Notes: generated by a model from the letters alone, not told the origin. A stretch of DNA of 64,000 nt from Vibrio profundi (GCF_005281835.1 NZ_RZIS01000001.1:972351-1036350), one strand, 5' to 3'; positions 27,016 to 36,100 are shown, numbered from the stretch's first letter. Made by a program: numbers and translations.

Positions 27016-27303
27016 TTATTCTGCACCTTCTACAATGACGACCTCTGCTGTCGCTACGCCCTGGCGGTGTATTGCTGCTTGTTGGTAAGCGTCTGAATGA
27101 TAACAATTAAGAGCATCATTGAATGATGAAAACTCAATAACAACATGACGATGTCGCTCATTGCCTTCTAGCTGTTGATACCGCCCCCCGCGAGCTAACA
27201 TTTTTACCTTATAAGGCGCAAAAGCCTTGGGAGCGAGATCGGTGTAATTTTTATACTTATCGATATCATGAACGGTAACGTGAGCTATCCAATATCCTTT
27301 CAT
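27016..27303 (-). CDS. DUF1330 family protein
   Basis: A 95-residue protein of the dimeric ferredoxin-like-fold DUF1330 family, recognised by the opening KGYWIAHVTVHDIDKYKNY and by VVIEFSSFNDALNCYHSDAY. The function of the family is unknown. An AGGAG ribosome site precedes the ATG. It is in the same direction as the flavin monooxygenase gene, but a terminator-like hairpin separates them. Its position suggests a side or accessory reaction in the pathway. Confidence 0.85.
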   Translation of the reverse strand: MKGYWIAHVTVHDIDKYKNYTDLAPKAFAPYKVKMLARGGRYQQLEGNERHRHVVIEFSSFNDALNCYHSDAYQQAAIHRQGVATAEVVIVEGAE

Positions 27304-27337
27304 AATGTACTCCTAATTACGTAATGTGATGGAAAGG

Positions 27338-27364
27338 GAAAAATGCCCCACGTTAATGGGGCGC
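27338..27364 (-). terminator. terminator after the flavin monooxygenase gene
   Basis: GCCCCA (27345-27350) pairs with TGGGGC (27357-27362) with a 6-base loop. On the minus strand it is followed by ATTTTT, so it can end or attenuate the transport-monooxygenase transcript before the DUF1330 gene. Confidence 0.65.
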
Positions 27365-27399
27365 TTTGGATGAAGAGGGAACTAAATTATGTGTGGCTC

Positions 27400-28431
27400 T
27401 TACTTAAATTCCGGCATGACTTTGTCAATAAACAACTGTAGCGATTTTTTCTTTTCTTCAAAACTTAAGCTGTTGTCAGCCCAATAGCTGTATTGGCTGA
27501 TGCCTAATGTCTCGTAGTACTTAAGGCGAGCAACCATGTCCTCTGGCGTACCAATCGCAAGATTGTTGCGGAGCGTTTCTTTACTAAAGCTCTCACCTAA
27601 ATCCTCACTACTTAAGTGTTGAACAAACCCGTCATTTGGAGTCTGGTTGTTTCGAGCCCATGCCATGAACATGGAATACCAACGATGCAAAGCGTCTGTT
27701 CCAGCTGCTAAATCTTGCTCGTTTTCACCAACAAAAGTATGACGTAGTAGCATGATGTCAGGTCGGTCAACTTGAGGGTTATTAGAGCAGGCTTCATTGA
27801 ATTTGTTCATTAAGTCTTGGACTTCTTCATCATTCTTTTGCAACGGTGTCACCATTACGTTACAGCCATTACTGATAGCAAAGTTATGCGAGTCTGGATC
27901 TCGTGCTGCTACCCACATTGGCGGATAAGGTTGTTGAAGAGGCTTGGGAACACTTGTCGTTGTAGGGAATTGAAATAGCGCGCCTTCATGTGCGTAGTCA
28001 CCAGCCCATAGCTTTTGGAGGGCTGGTACCATTTCTCGCAAATACTTACCGCCGTCAGCTGCAGGCATGCCATTCATCAAGCGGTCGAATTCAGCTTGGT
28101 AAGCTCCACGTGCAATACCAAACTCTAAACGTCCATCACACATGATATCAGCAAGGGCGGCTTCTCCAGCCAGTTTTACTGGGTGCCAAAACGGTGCGAT
28201 AAACGTACCGGCGCCTAGGCGTATAGTACTGGTTTTGTTTGCAAGGTACGTGATGTAGTTAATCGGGTTTGGAGCAATAGTGAATTCCATTCCATGATGC
28301 TCACCAACCCAAGCCATCTCAAAGCCACCTTGTTCAGCGATCTGCACTAGTTCAGTAAGTTCCGCTAGTGATTCTTTATGAGTTTTATTGTCGTCGTAGC
28401 GTTCCATGTGCAGAAAAAGCGAAAATTTCAT
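27400..28431 (-). CDS. luciferase-like (LLM) flavin-dependent monooxygenase
   Basis: A 343-residue member of the bacterial luciferase-like family, which uses reduced FMN from a separate reductase to oxygenate a substrate. The opening KFSLFLHMERYDDNKTHKES, then WVGEHHGMEF and the family-typical RLGAGTFIAPFWHPVKLAGE are visible; the C-terminal part has AIGTPEDMVARLKYYETLGI. An AGGATA ribosome site is present. The matching flavin reductase is encoded at 33566. In trigonelline degradation the homologous role (TgnB) is oxidative opening of the pyridinium ring; the same chemistry is inferred here. Confidence 0.9.
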   Translation of the reverse strand: MKFSLFLHMERYDDNKTHKESLAELTELVQIAEQGGFEMAWVGEHHGMEFTIAPNPINYITYLANKTSTIRLGAGTFIAPFWHPVKLAGEAALADIMCDGRLEFGIARGAYQAEFDRLMNGMPAADGGKYLREMVPALQKLWAGDYAHEGALFQFPTTTSVPKPLQQPYPPMWVAARDPDSHNFAISNGCNVMVTPLQKNDEEVQDLMNKFNEACSNNPQVDRPDIMLLRHTFVGENEQDLAAGTDALHRWYSMFMAWARNNQTPNDGFVQHLSSEDLGESFSKETLRNNLAIGTPEDMVARLKYYETLGISQYSYWADNSLSFEEKKKSLQLFIDKVMPEFK

Positions 28432-28458
28432 AGAAGTATCCTTTCAGTTATGTTTTGA

Positions 28459-28487
28459 AAGAGGCTTTGTAGGAAGCCTCTATGTTT
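28459..28487 (-). terminator. hairpin after the BCCT transporter gene
   Basis: AGAGGCTT (28460-28467) pairs perfectly with AAGCCTCT (28474-28481). On the minus strand TTTC and more T-rich sequence follow. It would partly separate the transporter from the monooxygenase gene. Confidence 0.5.
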
Positions 28488-28500
28488 CAAGCTATTGAAT

Positions 28501-30114
28501 TTATTTAGTAAGAGCTGACGTTGGCTCTAATGATTTAATCGGTGTTTTACTTAATGGTTGTGGTGTGGCTTGGTATTCGGTGCTTATGTACAGATCTTTC
28601 ATAAAGCAGTAAGCCATAATGATTAAGACAACTGAGAACGGTAGTGCTGCTGCAATTGAAGCCGCTTGTAGTCCTTCCAGCCCGCCAGCCATGAGCAATA
28701 TGCCAGCCACAATACCTAATCCAGCTCCCCATATAACGCGCATCTTGATTGGTGGGTGATTACCGCCCATCGACAAAATAGTACATATTACTAGCGTTGC
28801 GGAATCCGCAGAGGTCACAAACCAAGAAATAATCATAAGGGTCGCGAGCGCTGCCATTGGCCATGTTAGCCATTGAACATTCAGTGCTTCGATTGTGCTG
28901 TATAGCACCATGGTTAGGTTTTCGTTAACGACTGAAGTAAGGTCGCTCGCGGTATACAACTCTATGTAAGTTGCTGTTCCGCCCATAATGGTTATCCATG
29001 TAAAGGCTCCAAGTGTACTTGCCAGCACTCCACCTAACATTAGCTCACGAATAGTTCGTCCTTTTGAGATACGAGCAATGAAAATACCTACATATGGACC
29101 CCAACTTAACCACCATGCCCAATAGAAAACAGTCCACCATCCTTGCCATTGACGTTCAGGTTGAGGATCGACCCAAAGAGACATGCCAATGAAGCTCGCT
29201 AAGTAGTCACCCATATTGGTAAAGAAAGTGCTAAATAGATAAACGGTAGGGCCTGCAATTAGGAAAAAACCGAATAACACGCAGCTAATTCTTACATTCC
29301 ATTGGCTAAGAAGTTTTATGCCTTTCTGCAAACCTGATACAGCAGAGAAGGTCGCAATTGATCCTACAACAACAATTAAAATCAATTGGTTAACTGAGTT
29401 GATCTCAATGTCAAACAAGTAGTTAAGTCCGGCATTCATTTGTGAAACACCAAGGCCTAGCGTTGTCGCGGTACCAAATAAAGTACTGAATATCGCGAGC
29501 AGATCGACCGCGTGTCCAATTGGCCCATAAATACGGTCACCTAATATTGGGTAAAGCGCAGAACGGATAGTAAGAGGTAGACCTTTTCTATAAGCGAAAT
29601 ACGCTAAAATTAATCCGACTAATACGTACACACTCCAAGCATTTAGGCCCCAATGAAAAATGGTTATACGCATTCCTATCTGGGCTGCTTCTGCTGTGCT
29701 TGCACCAACATTAGCCATTTCCGCAAAGGGGTTACCTTGGATATAAGTCAATGGCTCGGCAATACTCCAAAACATGAGTCCAGTACCTACGGCTGCGCTG
29801 AACAACATGGCAAACCAAGTAAAGTTATTGAATTCAGGTCTATCCGAATCTTTGCCTAAACGTACCTTACCGAATTGACTGAACGCTACCCATACGGAGA
29901 ATACGAATATGACTGCAACGGCTCCGATGTAGTACCAACCAAGGTTGGTTGTTATCCAACTTTTCACACCACTATAGACAGTATTGGCTAAGTCTATCTG
30001 TAGTACTGAAAAGAGAACGAATGCTGAAACCATTGCTAACGAGGCAATGGTCATAGTTTGGTTAACCCCTTGAAATATTCCCTGGTTGTTAACCATGTTA
30101 CGGTTGGAATTCAT
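28501..30114 (-). CDS. BCCT-family betaine/quaternary-ammonium transporter
   Basis: A 537-residue membrane protein with about 12 membrane helices. The family motif is seen in FYWAWWLSWGPYVGIFIARI with the following SKGRTIRELMLGGVL. BCCT carriers take up compounds with a quaternary ammonium or betaine-like group (glycine betaine, choline, carnitine). The short C-tail lacks the long osmosensing extension of BetP-like carriers, so a catabolic rather than osmotic role fits. Its place beside an oxygenase suggests the substrate is a betaine-type N-heterocycle (inference). Confidence 0.92.
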   Translation of the reverse strand: MNSNRNMVNNQGIFQGVNQTMTIASLAMVSAFVLFSVLQIDLANTVYSGVKSWITTNLGWYYIGAVAVIFVFSVWVAFSQFGKVRLGKDSDRPEFNNFTWFAMLFSAAVGTGLMFWSIAEPLTYIQGNPFAEMANVGASTAEAAQIGMRITIFHWGLNAWSVYVLVGLILAYFAYRKGLPLTIRSALYPILGDRIYGPIGHAVDLLAIFSTLFGTATTLGLGVSQMNAGLNYLFDIEINSVNQLILIVVVGSIATFSAVSGLQKGIKLLSQWNVRISCVLFGFFLIAGPTVYLFSTFFTNMGDYLASFIGMSLWVDPQPERQWQGWWTVFYWAWWLSWGPYVGIFIARISKGRTIRELMLGGVLASTLGAFTWITIMGGTATYIELYTASDLTSVVNENLTMVLYSTIEALNVQWLTWPMAALATLMIISWFVTSADSATLVICTILSMGGNHPPIKMRVIWGAGLGIVAGILLMAGGLEGLQAASIAAALPFSVVLIIMAYCFMKDLYISTEYQATPQPLSKTPIKSLEPTSALTK

Positions 30115-30247
30115 AGCAGGATTGCTCCTTTACACGCTGTATGTTTGCATCTTGGATAAACAACAGCAGCCCTCAGACTACATTACCTCTAGACACCCTT
30201 TTTTATATCGCCGACCAATTCCTTGGCTGACTCGTTATGTGATTTCT

Positions 30248-30257
30248 TGGTATACCA
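30248..30257. promoter_or_regulatory. operator palindrome 1
   Basis: TGGTATACCA, perfect 10-base palindrome within the 13-mer TTGGTATACCATA that recurs at 30553. It lies 134 bases before the transporter ATG. The form suits an FCD-type GntR regulator. Confidence 0.6.
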
Positions 30258-30553
30258 TAGCATTTTAAATACACACATCAATTGCTGTTATTAACATTGA
30301 GTTAACAATTGTATTCATTTAAGTTGTTGAAATTAAAGGTTAATATTTTGTATTTCTGGTTTTTTAACAAATTCAAATAATTTTAGGAATGTTATGTTTT
30401 GTGATCGTTGTTGATATTTTAAACAAAACAATTCCGGTTGGAATTAGAGTTGATTGTGTTTTAAGTTATTGTTTTATGGTTATTAATTCTTGTTTTTTCT
30501 AATTCTCGCTTTCAACTATTAGACTAAAGTCATTTCTTTTTATGTGAAAACTT

Positions 30554-30563
30554 TGGTATACCA
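30554..30563. promoter_or_regulatory. operator palindrome 2
   Basis: Second copy of TGGTATACCA, 67 bases before the ATG of the PF06684 gene and overlapping a possible -10 element (CATAAT). The site would allow repression of the right arm. Confidence 0.6.
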
Positions 30564-30629
30564 TAATACAGGTTGAGCGATAACACCGTTTCTATCGCTT
30601 AGAGGCATATATGTAAAAAGGAAAAATCA

Positions 30630-31232
30630 ATGGCGTTTAATATCCGAAAGATCTGCACTTATATTGAAGAAACTCGCATAGAAGGCGGCAAAGTAGGCGA
30701 TAAACCGGTAAAGATGGCAGCAGTTGCAGTCGTTATTGAAAACCCTTGGCATGGGAGAGGGTTTGTTGAAAACCTACGCCCAGAAGTGACTGAGCATTGT
30801 TCTGATTTGGGTGCTCTTATCGTAGACAAGCTAGTTGGAGTTATGGGTGGAGCTGAAAATATTGAAGCTTATGGAAAGGCTGCGGTTGTCGGTATGGAAG
30901 GTGAAATCGAACATGCTTCAGCGGTAATCCACACACTGCGTTTCGGTAATCATTATCGTGAGGCGGTTGAAGCTAAAAGCTATTTGAGCTTTACCAACAA
31001 ACGTGGCGCGGGTGGTACATCTATTCAAATTCCAATGATGCACAAAGATGATGAAGGGCTTCGATCTCACTACGTTACGCTTGAAATGAAAATTGAGGAT
31101 GCGCCTGCAGCGAATGAAATTGTTGTGGTTCTTGGTGCTTCTGATGGAGGGCGCGTACACCCTCGTATTGGCAATCGATATATTGATCTTGAAGAGCTTG
31201 CTCAAGAGAAAGCCGCTGAAAAGTCAAAATAA
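30630..31232 (+). CDS. PF06684 (DUF1185, 'amino acid synthesis') family protein
   Basis: A 200-residue protein that matches PF06684 through IRKICTYIEETRIEGGKVGD, the PWHGRGFVENLRPEVTEHCS segment and AVVGMEGEIEHASAVIH. Known structures of the family show a variant of the Bacillus chorismate-mutase fold with no confirmed reaction. It is the first gene of the right arm, ten bases before the hydrolase gene. I infer an isomerase- or hydrolase-like step on a ring-cleavage product, but nothing in the sequence fixes it. The family name does not prove a role in synthesis. Confidence 0.85.
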   Translation: MAFNIRKICTYIEETRIEGGKVGDKPVKMAAVAVVIENPWHGRGFVENLRPEVTEHCSDLGALIVDKLVGVMGGAENIEAYGKAAVVGMEGEIEHASAVIHTLRFGNHYREAVEAKSYLSFTNKRGAGGTSIQIPMMHKDDEGLRSHYVTLEMKIEDAPAANEIVVVLGASDGGRVHPRIGNRYIDLEELAQEKAAEKSK

Positions 31233-31241
31233 GGAATCGAT

Positions 31242-32084
31242 ATGGAGAGCATGAAATTAGTTGATGGAACCAGCTACTTTTCATGTGGAGATGGCGAAAC
31301 AGTCATCTTCATTCATGGTGTAGGTTTGGACAAGTCAATGTGGGGTGGCCAAATAGTTGGCCTTGCTAAGCAGTATCGCATTATTAGTTATGACATGTTG
31401 GGTCATGGTGAGAGTCCTGAGCCTCAAAGTGGAGATACAGTCGAAGCTTATGCAGAGCAGCTCGAACGCTTAATTAAGGAACTTAAAATTGAGAGTCCAG
31501 TAACAGTGGTGGGCTTCTCGATGGGAGGTTTAGTTGCTCGTGCTTTTGCGCTGAAATATTCGCATAGAGTCGACAGGCTCGTTGTACTTAATAGCGTCTT
31601 CAATCGCACTGAAGAGCAACGTAAAAATGTACTTTTACGATGCAAAGATGTTGAGAAGTTCGGACCTGGAGCAAATGTTGATGCGGCTATTGAGCGTTGG
31701 TTTAGCATGGAGTATCGCGGAGCCAACCCTGCCCAGATAGCAGCCTTTGCTGAGCGTATTATCACAAATAGTAAAAATGGCTATTTACACACCTACAAGT
31801 TGTTTGGGGAGAGTGATAATTATGGCATTTCGAAATTACACAAGTTGGATGTTCCTACTTTGGTGGCGACTGGAGAACTTGATATAGGTTCTACGCCGGA
31901 AATGGCTCATGGCTTGGCGCTGCACTTGCCACAAGCAAAAGTCATTGTACTTGAACAGCAACGTCACATGATGCCCGTCGAGTCACCACAAATAGTGAAC
32001 AAGATGCTTCTTCGTTTTTTTGAAGAGCAGAAGATAAATGGGCCCAAAGAAAAGGTGTTACAGGAGGTTATAAATGGCGCTTGA
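31242..32084 (+). CDS. alpha/beta hydrolase
   Basis: A 280-residue alpha/beta-fold hydrolase. The oxyanion-type motif FIHGVGLDKSMWGG, the nucleophile elbow GFSMGG (Ser near residue 95), the acid in GELDIGSTPEM and the catalytic His in QQRHMMPVESP are all in order. Its counterpart in the trigonelline pathway (TgnD) hydrolyses an N-formyl-type intermediate to release amine, formate and CO2; the same kind of step is inferred. Its 3' end overlaps the next gene by 11 bases. Confidence 0.88.
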   Translation: MESMKLVDGTSYFSCGDGETVIFIHGVGLDKSMWGGQIVGLAKQYRIISYDMLGHGESPEPQSGDTVEAYAEQLERLIKELKIESPVTVVGFSMGGLVARAFALKYSHRVDRLVVLNSVFNRTEEQRKNVLLRCKDVEKFGPGANVDAAIERWFSMEYRGANPAQIAAFAERIITNSKNGYLHTYKLFGESDNYGISKLHKLDVPTLVATGELDIGSTPEMAHGLALHLPQAKVIVLEQQRHMMPVESPQIVNKMLLRFFEEQKINGPKEKVLQEVINGA

Positions 32085-33552
32085 ACAGTTTCAAATGTTA
32101 ATTCACGGAGAGTGGGTTTCAGCAAATGCGGGTAAGACGTTCGAAAGTATTAACCCTGCAAATGAACAACCTTGGGCATCGTTTCCCTATGCTGATGAGC
32201 AGGATGTAGACCAAGCGGTTCGCTCAGCTCATCAGACATTTGAGTCGGAAAGCTGGTCTTCAACCACTCCTGCTCAACGAGGCAAACTTCTTCGTCGTCT
32301 TGGGGATTTAATAGCGGAAAACAAAGAACATTTGGCGCAATTAGAGAGCCGAGATAACGGAAAGTTGATCCGAGAAACCTTAGGTCAAGTCAGTTATTTA
32401 CCTGAGTTTTTCTATTATTTTGCTGGTTTAGCAGACAAAGTCGAAGGCGAAACATTGGCTCTCGATAAGTCTGACATGTTTGCTTATACCGTTCGTGAAC
32501 CATTGGGTGTCATTGCTGGAATTATCCCTTGGAACTCTCCGTTGTACCTGACAGCCATTAAGATAGCGCCAGCACTTGCAGCAGGTAATACGGTAGTACT
32601 TAAGCCTTCAGAACATGCGTCAGCAACATTGTTAGAGCTTGGCCGACTGGTGCTTGAGGCGGGTTTCCCTCCGGGTGCTGTCAACGTCATTACTGGGTTC
32701 GGTTTACCTTGTGGATCTGCGTTAACTCGCCATCCACTGGTTCGCAAGATTGCATTTACTGGCGGTAGCGAAAGTTCAAAGCATGTAATTAGAAACTCAG
32801 CAGAAAATTACGCCAAACTATCGCTGGAGCTAGGCGGAAAATCGCCGAATATCATCTTCAACGATGCCAATATCGACAGTGCTGTGAATGGTGCCGTAGC
32901 AGGTATTTTTGCCGCCGCAGGTCAAAGCTGTGTCTCTGGCTCTCGTTTATTAGTCCAGCAAGATATTTATGAAGAGTTTGTGGCTAAGTTGGCTGCTCGC
33001 GCCGAACGAATTGTGATAGGCGACCCATCGAAAGTGGAAACGGAAATGGGCCCTATGGCTACCCAAGCTCAGCTCGAAATTGTAGAACGCTATGTCGATA
33101 TAGCGCTAACGGAAGGCGCTAAACTGCGCACTGGCGGCAAGCGTCCCGACATTACTCCTGGATGGTATTACACACCAACCATTTTAGAGTGTACCGATCA
33201 TAACGCGACAGTTGTTCAGGAAGAAATTTTTGGTCCTGTTGCTACGGTCATTCCATTTTCTGATGAAGCTGAAGCATTGAAACTCGCCAATGACAGTAAA
33301 TACGGACTGGCTGCAGGCATCTGGACTGAAAACTTAGCTAAAGCTCACCGAATGATCAAAGGCATCCGTTCAGGAATTGTCTGGGTAAACACTTATAGAG
33401 CAATCTCCGCTTCCGCTCCAATTGGTGGTTATGGTCAAAGTGGCTATGGAAGAGAATGTGGCAGCGATTCTATCAATGAGTTCACTCAACTGAAATCGGT
33501 TTGGATCAATACCTCCTCAGAGCCGATGGCTGACCCATTTACTATGCGTTAA
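32074..33552 (+). CDS. aldehyde dehydrogenase 1
   Basis: A 492-residue NAD(P)-dependent aldehyde dehydrogenase. Marks: FTGGSESSKHV cofactor loop, LELGGKSPN with the general-base Glu near residue 250, and the nucleophilic Cys in AAGQSCVSGSR near residue 285. A strong AGGAGG ribosome site overlaps the end of the hydrolase gene, coupling the two. By position it could oxidise the first ring-opened semialdehyde, the TgnC-like role (inference). Confidence 0.92.
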   Translation: MALEQFQMLIHGEWVSANAGKTFESINPANEQPWASFPYADEQDVDQAVRSAHQTFESESWSSTTPAQRGKLLRRLGDLIAENKEHLAQLESRDNGKLIRETLGQVSYLPEFFYYFAGLADKVEGETLALDKSDMFAYTVREPLGVIAGIIPWNSPLYLTAIKIAPALAAGNTVVLKPSEHASATLLELGRLVLEAGFPPGAVNVITGFGLPCGSALTRHPLVRKIAFTGGSESSKHVIRNSAENYAKLSLELGGKSPNIIFNDANIDSAVNGAVAGIFAAAGQSCVSGSRLLVQQDIYEEFVAKLAARAERIVIGDPSKVETEMGPMATQAQLEIVERYVDIALTEGAKLRTGGKRPDITPGWYYTPTILECTDHNATVVQEEIFGPVATVIPFSDEAEALKLANDSKYGLAAGIWTENLAKAHRMIKGIRSGIVWVNTYRAISASAPIGGYGQSGYGRECGSDSINEFTQLKSVWINTSSEPMADPFTMR

Positions 33553-33565
33553 GAAAGGAATCAAC

Positions 33566-34084
33566 ATGACAACACAACAACAAATCGACCAAGCCGTTTC
33601 GCCTGAATTGTATAAAAACATCATGGGTCAGTTTCCAACAGGCGTGACTGTTATTACGGCATATAACGATCTTGGTGACGTGGTAGGTTTTACTGCCAGT
33701 GCGTTTAGCGCGCTATCTATGGATCCTGCTTTGGTTTTGGTTTGCCCTAGCTACACCTCGGATTCCTATCCGGTTATTCGTGATACTCAAAAATTTGCAA
33801 TCCACATATTGGCTGATGATCAACAGGGCGTTGCTTATCAGTTTGCCAAAAAGGGTATTGATAAATCCGAAGGGTTGAACATCAAACAAAGCAAACATGG
33901 TGTACCTGTTATTGAAGGTGCCTTGGCTGTCCTGGAATGTACCTTGTGGAATGACTACCCAGGAGGGGACCATGCCATTTTGGTTGGTCAAGTCGTGAAT
34001 GCTGAACTCGCAAATACAGAACAAACTCATCCTTTACTTTACTGCCGTAGCAAAATGAGCTCATTGCCCAATATGAACGAATAG
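33566..34084 (+). CDS. flavin reductase (HpaC-like)
   Basis: A 172-residue flavin reductase-like domain protein. The opening YKNIMGQFPTGVTVITAYND and the following VGFTASAFSALSMDPALVLV are typical of two-component monooxygenase reductases. It would supply reduced FMN to the luciferase-like monooxygenase at 27400. It stands between the two aldehyde dehydrogenase genes, 13 bases after the first. Confidence 0.9.
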   Translation: MTTQQQIDQAVSPELYKNIMGQFPTGVTVITAYNDLGDVVGFTASAFSALSMDPALVLVCPSYTSDSYPVIRDTQKFAIHILADDQQGVAYQFAKKGIDKSEGLNIKQSKHGVPVIEGALAVLECTLWNDYPGGDHAILVGQVVNAELANTEQTHPLLYCRSKMSSLPNMNE

Positions 34085-34166
34085 AGGAGTTATGTGGCCT
34101 CGATAAATATTCCAGAGAAGCAATGCACGTAGAGATTAAATTGAAATAGGCAGTGGGAGATTTTTG

Positions 34167-35615
34167 GTGAAATTATTGGACTCAAGCTTACTGAAGCAGA
34201 CTTGCTACGTTGCTGGACAATGGGTAGCAGCAGAAGATGGCGCCACGGCACCTGTGTATAACCCATCCACCGGCGACATAGTCGCTTATGTCCCTGAACT
34301 AGGTCAGAAAGAGACATTGTCAGCGATTGAGGCGGCAGAGCAAGCGCAAAAGTTATGGAAGAAAAAAACGGCTAAAGAGCGCTCAGTCGTCCTGAAAAGT
34401 TGGTATCAACTGATTATCGATAATAGAGACGATCTTGCGTCGATTTTAACCACTGAGCAAGGTAAGCCATTTACGGAAGCAAAAGGTGAAATCGCATACG
34501 CGGCGAGTTTCATTGAGTGGTTTGCAGAAGAAGCAAAGCGCAGCTATGGCGAGGTCATTCCAAGCCACAAACCTAACTCGCGTCTTGTAGTCAGTAAGGA
34601 GCCAATTGGCGTTGTGGGTGCAATCACACCATGGAATTTCCCTGCTGCCATGATTACAAGAAAGTGCGGGCCTGCTTTCGCTGCGGGTTGCGCAGTAGTG
34701 TTGAAGCCAGCACCTGAAACACCACTTACTGCATTTGCACTTGCGGTACTTGCAGAAAGGGCAGGGATACCATCAGGTTTGTTTAACGTGATTACAGGCA
34801 ACCCTGTTGAGATCGGGGGTGCACTGACTAAAAGTAAAGTCGTTAAGAAGATTTCATTCACAGGGTCTACCGCAATAGGCAAGTTATTGATGGAGCAATC
34901 AGCTTCAACGGTAAAGAAAATGTCACTAGAGCTGGGTGGTAATGCCCCATTTATTGTTTTTGATGATGCAGATCTAGATGCCGCGGTAGATGGCGTAATG
35001 ATCGCAAAATTTAGAAATGCGGGTCAAACCTGCGTGTGTGCTAACCGTTTGTATGTACATGACACGGTTTACGAGGAGTTTGCAGAAAAGTTGATTTCGC
35101 GAGTTGCTGAGTTACGCGTAGCGGATGGTTTTTCCTCCGGGGCAACGATGGGCCCGTTAATAAATCAGGCTGCAGTACAGAAAATGCAAAGGCATATTGA
35201 TGACGCCATCTCCAAAGGTGCAAAACAAGCCTTTGGTCAAGCTCAGCCTGCCGGGACCAATTTCTTTCCTCCCCAAGTGTTAACTGAAGTTAATGACGAC
35301 ATGCTGGTGGCTCGAGAAGAAACTTTTGGCCCGCTAGCAGCTCTGTTTAGATTCAAGTCTGATGATGAAGTTATTGCCCGTGCTAACGATACCGATTCAG
35401 GTCTAGCGGCCTACGCCTACACCGGTTCATTACAGCGTGCATGGCGAGTGAGCGAGGAGCTTGAATCAGGCATGGTGGGAATTAACGAGGGGCTTATCTC
35501 AACTGAGGTTGCACCTTTTGGCGGAGTAAAAGAGTCTGGCCTTGGCCGAGAAGGAGCACGCCAAGGGCTTGATGATTACTTAGAAACGAAATACGTCATG
35601 ATGGGCGGCTTATAG
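34167..35615 (+). CDS. aldehyde dehydrogenase 2 (succinate-semialdehyde dehydrogenase-like)
   Basis: A 482-residue aldehyde dehydrogenase of the GabD type. Marks: TPWNFPAAMITRKCGPAFAA, FTGSTAIGKLLM, LELGGNAPFIVFDDADLD with the base Glu, and the nucleophilic Cys in NAGQTCVCANR. The pattern with an extra Cys two residues on is common in GabD proteins. The GTG at 34167 has a GGGAGA site 6 bases upstream, so I prefer it to the adjacent TTG. A TgnE-like role, succinate semialdehyde to succinate, is inferred. Confidence 0.9.
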   Translation: MKLLDSSLLKQTCYVAGQWVAAEDGATAPVYNPSTGDIVAYVPELGQKETLSAIEAAEQAQKLWKKKTAKERSVVLKSWYQLIIDNRDDLASILTTEQGKPFTEAKGEIAYAASFIEWFAEEAKRSYGEVIPSHKPNSRLVVSKEPIGVVGAITPWNFPAAMITRKCGPAFAAGCAVVLKPAPETPLTAFALAVLAERAGIPSGLFNVITGNPVEIGGALTKSKVVKKISFTGSTAIGKLLMEQSASTVKKMSLELGGNAPFIVFDDADLDAAVDGVMIAKFRNAGQTCVCANRLYVHDTVYEEFAEKLISRVAELRVADGFSSGATMGPLINQAAVQKMQRHIDDAISKGAKQAFGQAQPAGTNFFPPQVLTEVNDDMLVAREETFGPLAALFRFKSDDEVIARANDTDSGLAAYAYTGSLQRAWRVSEELESGMVGINEGLISTEVAPFGGVKESGLGREGARQGLDDYLETKYVMMGGL

Positions 35616-35658
35616 GCCCTAAAGGCTACATAGAATTAGAAATTTAAAGGAAAAGGTA

Positions 35659-36033
35659 ATGAGCGATAAATTCGAAGAAGGTTTAGCTATACGTCGTCAG
35701 GTGCTTGGCGCTGAGTATGTTGATTCGTCTATTGAGAATGCTACGGATTTTACAATGCCAATGCAGGAGTTAGTCACTAAGTACTGCTGGGGAGAAGTAT
35801 GGGGGCGTGACACGTTACCCCTTAAAACCCGAAGTATGATTAACCTCGCAATGATCACTGCATTGAATCGTCCACACGAGTTGAAATTGCACGTTCGTGG
35901 CGCTTTGAACAACGGCTGTACTACAGAAGAAATTCGAGAAGTATTGTTACAAACCGCCATTTATTGTGGCGTCCCTGCGGCTATCGACGCCTTCCGTACA
36001 GCAAAAGAAGTGATTGATGAGTACGAGCGCTAA
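35659..36033 (+). CDS. carboxymuconolactone-decarboxylase-like protein
   Basis: A 124-residue AhpD-like-fold protein close to PcaC: ITALNRPHELKLHVRGALNN, then GCTTEEIREVLLQTAIYCGV and PAAIDAFRTAKEV. The classical AhpD CxxC is absent, so a decarboxylase/lyase role is more likely than peroxidase. The usual PcaC substrate, 4-carboxymuconolactone, would not arise from a pyridine ring, so its substrate here is unknown. An AGGAAAAGG ribosome site precedes it. Confidence 0.87.
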   Translation: MSDKFEEGLAIRRQVLGAEYVDSSIENATDFTMPMQELVTKYCWGEVWGRDTLPLKTRSMINLAMITALNRPHELKLHVRGALNNGCTTEEIREVLLQTAIYCGVPAAIDAFRTAKEVIDEYER

Positions 36034-36100
36034 GGCTTACTAGCGTGGTTTAAGGGTTTTAGACAGTAGTAAATAGGAATATCGCATAAAGGAGTAAGGT

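Larger units (their letters stand above)
30115..30629. other. 515-bp divergent promoter region
   Basis: AT-rich gap between the transporter and the PF06684 gene. It holds two identical TGGTATACCA palindromes (separate entries). No open reading frame with coding character is seen. A CATAAT just after the second palindrome could be a -10 element for the right arm. Confidence 0.6.

Noticed and set aside
30115..30268. Short plus-strand frame before the transporter gene
   Set aside because: It runs across an operator palindrome and the divergent promoter, without ribosome site or recognisable protein.
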